A DNA stretch of 64,000 bases. It comes from Pseudomonas sp. Q11. Lineage in GTDB: Bacteria > Pseudomonadota > Gammaproteobacteria > Pseudomonadales > Pseudomonadaceae. Positions 59,322-64,000 of the stretch are shown piece by piece. The DNA is taken from assembly GCF_024494355.1 (NCBI RefSeq), contig NZ_JAKNQY010000014.1, positions 1-64,000 on the forward strand. The letters are read 5' to 3'. The notes under the pieces are model-generated. The model saw only the letters and a program-made list of their open reading frames with translations, was not told where the DNA came from and ran no database searches. Each line of letters opens with the position of its first letter. The stretch's first letter is position 1. A program made the translations under genes and the position numbers.

Positions 59322-60359
59322 ATGACAAAACGTGTCGCATTGGTACTGGGATCGGGTGGCGCCCGGGGCTACGCCCATATCGGGGTGATCGAAGAAATCG
59401 AACGACGTGGCTACGACATTGCCTGCATCGCCGGTTGCTCCATGGGCGCCGTCGTGGGCGGGATCTATGCCGCGGGCAAGCTCGATGATTACCGTAACTG
59501 GATCGAAAGCCTGGATTACCTGGATGTGCTGCGGCTGGTGGACGTCAGCTTTCGCCTGGGGGCTATTCGCGGCGAGAAAGTCTTCGGGCAGATCCGAAAG
59601 ATCGTCGGCGAACTCAATATCGAAGACCTGCGCATTCCCTATACTGCCGTGGCCACCGACCTGACCAATCAGCAGGAAATCTGGTTCCAGGAAGGTTGCC
59701 TGCATCAGGCGATGCGCGCCTCGGCGGCGATTCCCAGCCTGTTCACCCCCGTAATGCAAGGCAACCGCATGCTGGTCGATGGCGGCCTGCTCAATCCGTT
59801 GCCTATCGTGCCGGTGGTGTCGAGCCATTGCGACCTGATCATCGCGGTCAACCTCAACGCCACCAACCAGAAACAATACAGACTGCCCGTAATCCAGCGC
59901 CCGGCAGCGTTCAAGCGTCGCTTCGACACCCTCGTCAGTTCCCTGGGTTCGCGACTGCCGTTTCGTCGCAAGCAAGCCGAGCAGTTACTGCTGCTGGAAC
60001 AGGAGGCGCTAAAAGCCGAGGCCGCCGAGATCAACCCCTGGCTCGGATCCGCCGAGCCCGAAGGCCAGCAACCCGCCGCCGCGCCGGAGTCCGAAGGTGC
60101 GCCGAAATCGGCGACCGGTTCGTTCATCATCGACAACGTCGGCCCGGCCTCGCTGCTGGATTTGATCAACCAGAGTTTCGAGGTGATGCAGACCTCCCTG
60201 GCCCAGTACAAGATCGCCGGATATCCACCGGATGTGCTGATCAACGTGCCAAAACGGGTGTGCCGGTTTTTCGAGTTCTACAAGGCGCCGGAGCTGATCG
60301 CCCTGGGGCGGGAGATTGCCAGTGACACGCTGGATCGTTATGAGAATGAGCAGAACTGA
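59322..60359 (+). CDS. Patatin-like phospholipase (RssA/NTE-like)
   Basis: A 345-residue member of the patatin family. Oxyanion loop: ALVLGSGGARGYAHIGVIEEIE. Nucleophile Ser40 is in GCSMGAVVGG, and the catalytic Asp153 in MLVDGGLLNPLPIVPV. The C-terminal 140 residues contain a Glu/Ala-rich segment and FIIDNVGPASLLDLINQSFEVMQTSL. It is close in layout to E. coli RssA-type proteins but longer. The ATG at 59322 is used. No signal peptide; cytosolic. Confidence 0.92.
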   Translation: MTKRVALVLGSGGARGYAHIGVIEEIERRGYDIACIAGCSMGAVVGGIYAAGKLDDYRNWIESLDYLDVLRLVDVSFRLGAIRGEKVFGQIRKIVGELNIEDLRIPYTAVATDLTNQQEIWFQEGCLHQAMRASAAIPSLFTPVMQGNRMLVDGGLLNPLPIVPVVSSHCDLIIAVNLNATNQKQYRLPVIQRPAAFKRRFDTLVSSLGSRLPFRRKQAEQLLLLEQEALKAEAAEINPWLGSAEPEGQQPAAAPESEGAPKSATGSFIIDNVGPASLLDLINQSFEVMQTSLAQYKIAGYPPDVLINVPKRVCRFFEFYKAPELIALGREIASDTLDRYENEQN

Positions 60360-60386
60360 TGGAGCGCTCGTGGCAGTGAGGGTCTC

Positions 60387-60468
60387 ATCGCGAGCAGGCT
60401 CGCTCCCACATGGATCTGCGGATTCAAGAACATCACAACGCCTGTGGGAGCGAGCCTGCTCGCGATGA
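60387..60468. repeat. REP pair
   Basis: TCATCGCGAGCAGGCTCGCTCCCACATG and inverse CTGTGGGAGCGAGCCTGCTCGCGATGA, about 30 bases apart, between the convergent patatin-like and kdpE genes. Confidence 0.9.
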
Positions 60469-60491
60469 CGGCAGCTCAGCCAGCATCAAAC

Positions 60492-61190
60492 TCAAAGTCC
60501 ACCCTCCCCCAACAACCGATACCCAACCCCCGCCTCGGTCGCAATGAACCGGGGCCGGGTCGGGTCGTCGGCCAGTTTTTGACGCAGATGACCGACCACG
60601 ATCCGCAAGTAGTGGGTGTCTTCGGTGTGCGTCGGGCCCCAGATATCCTTGAGCAATTGCTGCTGGGTGATGACCCGCCCAGGATGGCGCGCCAATTGCG
60701 CCAGCACGGCGTATTCCTTGCGGGTCAGGGCCACTTCGGTGCCATCGAGCAGGACTCGGCGATAAGCCAGGTCCACCGTCAGCGGACCGAACGTCAGCGC
60801 CGCTTCCCGCGCCTCGCCCGCCGGGGCCTGACGCAGCAGGGCACGAATGCGCGCCAGGAACTCCTGGATGCCGAACGGCTTGGTCACGTAATCATTGGCG
60901 CCGTTGTCCAGCGCCTCGACCTTCTGAGCTTCGCTGGCCCGCACCGAGAGCACCAGCACCGGCACCGTGGACCATTGCCGAAACTCGCGCAGCACCTGCT
61001 GGCCGTCCATGTCCGGCAGGCCCAAATCGAGCACCAGCAAATCGGGTTTGTTCAGCGCCGCCTGGGCCAGGCCTTCGGTGCCAGTGCCGGCTTCGAGCAC
61101 CTTGTAGCCTTGGGAGGCCAGGCTGATGCGCAGGAATTTGCGGATCTGCGGTTCGTCATCGATGACCAAAAGGGTCGCGGTCTGGCTCAT
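60492..61190 (-). CDS. kdpE: Potassium-response regulator KdpE
   Basis: A 232-residue OmpR-type regulator activating kdpFABC under K+ limitation. The receiver has DDE at 11-13 and the phospho-acceptor Asp55 in LLVLDLGLPDMDG, with VTKPF as its Lys loop. The winged-helix domain is LTRKEYAVLAQLARHPGRVITQQQLLKDIWG...RIVVGHLRQKLADDP. It is downstream of kdpD with 48 bases between, so they form an operon. Confidence 0.95.
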   Translation of the reverse strand: MSQTATLLVIDDEPQIRKFLRISLASQGYKVLEAGTGTEGLAQAALNKPDLLVLDLGLPDMDGQQVLREFRQWSTVPVLVLSVRASEAQKVEALDNGANDYVTKPFGIQEFLARIRALLRQAPAGEAREAALTFGPLTVDLAYRRVLLDGTEVALTRKEYAVLAQLARHPGRVITQQQLLKDIWGPTHTEDTHYLRIVVGHLRQKLADDPTRPRFIATEAGVGYRLLGEGGL

Positions 61191-61238
61191 GAGGTCCGTT
61201 CAATGCAATCAAGGGGAAAGAGAGTAACCCAGCGCCGC

Positions 61239-63890
61239 TCAGGCTTCATCGTCCAGGCCCGGTTGCGCCTGCAATGGCAGATGCAAGATGATGCAGGTAC
61301 CGCGCCCGTCCAGGCCGGTGTCCACGCTGATTCGCCCGCCATGGGCACCGACCATGCCCTGACAGATCGCCAGTCCCAGCCCGGTACCCTGCCCGCCGCG
61401 ATCACCGCGCGCAGCGGTGTAGAACATGTCGAAGATTTTCTCGCGCTCTTCTTCAGGGATCCCGGGCCCCTCGTCGGCCACGGCGAAAAAAACTTCGCTG
61501 TCCGTCGCCCCTGCGCTCAGCAGCAGACGCCCGTGAGTCGGAGAAAATCGTGCGGCATTCTCCAGCACATTCACCAGCGCCTGTTCGATCAGCGCCGCGT
61601 GAACATACAACAACGGCAACTCGGTCGGCACCTCGATGCCCACCGCCAACGGCGCCAGCACCGCCCGCAGCCGGTTCAACGCGCTGCCGACGATGTCGGC
61701 CGGCGATACCCAGTCCCGCGCCAGCTTCAGGGCGCCGTGGCCGAGCCGGGTCATGTCCAGCAGGTTCTGAATGTAGCGATCCAGGCGCTCGGCTTCATCG
61801 CGGGTGCCTTCCAGCAGTTCGCGGCGATCGGCCAGCGGGATCGCCTCGCCCAACGCCAACAGACTGTCGATACTGCCGCGCATGGAGGTCAGCGGCGTGC
61901 GCAAATCGTGGGACACCGAGGCCAACAACGCACTGCGCAGTTGCTCGGTTTCACCGTGCAGGCGCGCCGCTTCCAGATCCTGGGCCAGTTGCGCCCGAGC
62001 CAGGGCCTGCGCCAATGGCTGACTGAGGGCAGCCAACAGACGACGCCGCTGGCCGCTCAACGGCTTGCCTTCTTTCGAGCACACGCCCAGCAACGCCAGC
62101 GGCCCCTCCTCTGTCGACAACGGCCACCACCACCAGCGCCCGGACGGCAGTGTTCCGGTGCCGGCGCCGGCCGGTTGGTCGTGTTGCCAAGCCCAATCGG
62201 CGGCCGCGCGCTCAGCTTCGGTGAAGGTCAACGGTTCGGCCGTTTCGACCTTCCAGTCACCCTGACCGTCACGGTTGAGCAGGCACAGTTGCAGGTCGTG
62301 CCAGCCGTTGAGGTGCTGCGCGGCGGCGCTGATCACCGCTTGGCGGTCAGTCGCGGCGGTCAGCTTGCGGGACAGGTCAAGCAGCTCGCCGGTTTCCTGC
62401 TGGGTCTCGCGCAGCGCCTGCAACTGTCGTCGCTGGCGGGCCGCAAGGTTGCCGGTCAGGGCCGCCATGAGCAAGAAAAACACCAGGGTGAGTACGTCTT
62501 CTTCACGCTGGATGGTGAAGGAAAAATTCGGTGGGATGAACAGAAAGTCATAGGCCAGGAATGACAGCGCCGCGCAGGCCAGCGCCGGGCCGAGGCTGCT
62601 ACGAACCGCCACCAGCAACACCGCCATCAGAAACACCAAGGAGATATTGGGCAAGGGCAGAAGCCCGGAGATCCCCCAGGCCAGCGCACTGGCCGCCGCC
62701 GTCGCCACCAGCGCCAGCACGTAGTCGAACCCGCTCAGGACGGCGTTTGAACGCACGCGGGCCACAGGGCGCTGTTCATCGCGGTCCAGCACGTTGAGTT
62801 CCAGCCCCCTGGTATCGCGCAGCAAGCGTGAAGCCAAGCCACCACCCAACAGCCGCCGACGCAGTCGCGGCCTGGACTGTCCCACCAGCACCAGCGTGGC
62901 GCGACGTTCGGTGGCGTGCTGGATCAGGGTCCTGGCGACTTCACCGGCCCGTAGCAGCACCACTTCCCCGCCAAGGCGCTCGGCCAGTTGCTGGGCATTT
63001 TGCAGGCGCTGGCGCGATGGCTCGTCCCGCGTGCTGCCGTTGTCCACGTGTACCAGGCTCCAGGGAAGATGCCGACGCTGGGCGACGCGGCTGGCATGGC
63101 GCACCAGACGTTCGGCCTGGTCATCACCGTCGACCCCCACCAACAATCGTCCCCGCACCGCCGGAGCCGCCTGGCCCAGTTGCCGGTAGCCCTGGGCAAG
63201 ATCGTTGTCCACCTGTGCGGCGGCGGTTTGCATGGCCAGCTCACGCAATGCGGTGAGGTTGGTCTGGCTGAAAAAAGCATCGATCGCTGCGCGCGCCTGT
63301 TCAGGCACATACACCTTGCCATCGCGCAGGCGCTCCAGCAGCTCGCGCGGTGGCAGGTCGATCAGCAGCAGTTCATCGGCCTCCTGCAGGACCCAGTCGG
63401 GCAGCGTCTCGCGAACTTGCACGCCGGTGATACCGCGCACCTGATCGTTGAGACTTTCCAGGTGCTGGACGTTGACGGTGGTGTAGACATCGATGCCGGC
63501 GGCCAGCAACTCCTGAATGTCTTGCCAGCGTTTGGCGTGACGGCTGCCGGGCGCGTTGCTGTGGGCCAGTTCGTCCACCAGCACCAAGGCCGGCCGAGTC
63601 GCGAGCAGACCATCAAGGTCCATTTCCTCGAGCACCACCCCGCGATACTCCGAACGCACCAGCGGCTGCTGCACCAGACCGCCGAGCAGCGCTTCCGTTT
63701 CACTGCGGCCGTGAGTCTCCACCACGCCGGCGACCACCCTGACACCTTGGCGCAGTTGCGTGTGGGCCGCCTGCAGCATGGCGTAGGTCTTGCCGACACC
63801 CGGCGACGCACCCAGGAAAACCTTGAGCCGGCCACGGTCGGTGCGGGGCAGCTTGGCTAACAGTGCGTCGGCGCGGCCGGAGTCGCTCAT
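61239..63890 (-). CDS. kdpD: Potassium-sensing histidine kinase KdpD
   Basis: An 883-residue membrane kinase. The N-terminal KdpD domain has the P-loop FLGASPGVGKTYAMLQAA (about residue 28). A Usp-like domain follows (about 250-370, LLVGVDGDDQAERLVRHASRVA), then four clustered membrane helices (about 395-500, DUF4118) and a GAF-like part. HisKA (SVSHDLRTPLTSMRGS) and an ATPase domain (ADEGPGIPEEER, GQGTGLGLAI) close it. The ATG at 63890 has GAGA-rich upstream sequence. The rest of the kdp operon (kdpFABC) should lie beyond the window. Confidence 0.95.
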   Translation of the reverse strand: MSDSGRADALLAKLPRTDRGRLKVFLGASPGVGKTYAMLQAAHTQLRQGVRVVAGVVETHGRSETEALLGGLVQQPLVRSEYRGVVLEEMDLDGLLATRPALVLVDELAHSNAPGSRHAKRWQDIQELLAAGIDVYTTVNVQHLESLNDQVRGITGVQVRETLPDWVLQEADELLLIDLPPRELLERLRDGKVYVPEQARAAIDAFFSQTNLTALRELAMQTAAAQVDNDLAQGYRQLGQAAPAVRGRLLVGVDGDDQAERLVRHASRVAQRRHLPWSLVHVDNGSTRDEPSRQRLQNAQQLAERLGGEVVLLRAGEVARTLIQHATERRATLVLVGQSRPRLRRRLLGGGLASRLLRDTRGLELNVLDRDEQRPVARVRSNAVLSGFDYVLALVATAAASALAWGISGLLPLPNISLVFLMAVLLVAVRSSLGPALACAALSFLAYDFLFIPPNFSFTIQREEDVLTLVFFLLMAALTGNLAARQRRQLQALRETQQETGELLDLSRKLTAATDRQAVISAAAQHLNGWHDLQLCLLNRDGQGDWKVETAEPLTFTEAERAAADWAWQHDQPAGAGTGTLPSGRWWWWPLSTEEGPLALLGVCSKEGKPLSGQRRRLLAALSQPLAQALARAQLAQDLEAARLHGETEQLRSALLASVSHDLRTPLTSMRGSIDSLLALGEAIPLADRRELLEGTRDEAERLDRYIQNLLDMTRLGHGALKLARDWVSPADIVGSALNRLRAVLAPLAVGIEVPTELPLLYVHAALIEQALVNVLENAARFSPTHGRLLLSAGATDSEVFFAVADEGPGIPEEEREKIFDMFYTAARGDRGGQGTGLGLAICQGMVGAHGGRISVDTGLDGRGTCIILHLPLQAQPGLDDEA

Positions 63891-64000
63891 GTGTTGGGGT
63901 TCTCTTTCAGAGGTTGATCAAACGGCCGGTGGGAGCAGGCCGGTGGAAGCAAAGTGGAACCTGTGAGAGCTGCCCCTGCGGGAGCAAAATGGAACCTGTG
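63891..64000. other. Right-edge upstream region of kdpD
   Basis: 110 bases with no gene. It holds an imperfect direct repeat, GGAAGCAAAGTGGAACCTGTG (63945-63965) and GGGAGCAAAATGGAACCTGTG (63980-64000), 35 bases apart. It looks like intergenic repeat DNA between kdpC (off the window) and kdpD. Confidence 0.45.

Noticed and set aside
20602..60468. A CRISPR array
   Set aside because: The repeated words are isolated inverted REP pairs spread over 40 kb with no regular spacers and no cas genes.
60444..62564. A 706-codon frame antisense to kdpDE
   Set aside because: It begins in a REP pair, crosses two strongly supported genes on the other strand and contains only Gln/Arg/His-rich shadow sequence.
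1..64000. Mobile elements, phage genes or genomic island signs
   Set aside because: No transposase, integrase, tRNA-attached repeats or clear shift in codon usage were seen; all large genes look native to Pseudomonas.

Overview
The window looks like a chromosomal segment of a Pseudomonas from the P. fluorescens group. It is GC-rich, most genes carry good GGAG-type ribosome sites, and paired REP elements (GGGAGCGAGCCTGCTCGCGA and variants) sit in most convergent or 3' gaps. OprI, an EarP-modified EF-P, and the order sagS-ospR-gpx-msrB-aminotransferase-htpX-tpm are all pseudomonad hallmarks. From memory, the order broadly follows P. aeruginosa PA2824 to PA2868, with non-syntenic blocks around it. 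I see no rRNA, tRNA, CRISPR array, prophage or insertion sequence.

Layout. 1-356: repeat DNA with hairpins. 357-7876: pseudouridine synthase, a LexA-box small gene, a glutaredoxin-like protein, a Kef-type antiporter, an orphan Amt transporter, a yqjDEK-like envelope operon and dgt. 8271-15595: a signalling block with a BvgA/EvgA-like regulator, a BvgS/EvgS-like hybrid kinase and an HD-GYP protein. 15727-25390: free methionine-R-sulfoxide reductase, a DUF815 ATPase, the SagS-like kinase, OspR/Gpx/MsrB thiol-peroxide defence, AlaA, HtpX, Tpm and a LigB-type dioxygenase. 25588-31351: DeaD helicase with a structured leader, a spermidine-synthase-like protein, class II DAHP synthase and a YcaQ-type glycosylase. 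31416-37725: DUF1127 protein, LysR regulator, TauE permease, OhrR/Ohr, a secreted esterase, EF-P and EarP. 37850-43687: small membrane protein, GreA/B-like protein, CysB, universal stress protein, 5'-nucleotidase, PanE-like reductase and class I DAHP synthase. 43851-56408: GNAT, OprI, L,D-transpeptidase, TesA, an ABC transporter, GreB, DoxX, MltF-like transglycosylase, TatD and a chemoreceptor. 56697-64000: thioesterase, CHAD protein, a lipoprotein, a patatin-like phospholipase, then KdpE and KdpD; kdpFABC would lie past the right edge.

Themes. (1) Thiol and peroxide stress: two one-Cys/two-Cys MarR regulators (OspR, OhrR), each beside its peroxidase, plus MsrB, fRMsr and a glutaredoxin-like protein. 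A perfect 24-bp palindrome precedes gpx, and clustered TTAGCGC motifs precede ohr. (2) Envelope: OprI faces an L,D-transpeptidase; HtpX, MltF, TesA and the YbbAP-like transporter are nearby. (3) Phosphorelay and second messengers: BvgAS-like, HD-GYP, SagS-like, KdpDE and a chemoreceptor. (4) Aromatic biosynthesis entry through two unrelated DAHP synthases.

The most novel observations are a hairpin that sequesters the deaD start codon, a LexA-controlled uncharacterised gene with a TTG start, an HD-GYP domain apparently split by a long insertion, and a 630-base untranslated region ahead of oprI. Most functional calls rest on family recognition from the translated sequence; operators, promoters and start choices are inferences from sequence reading.
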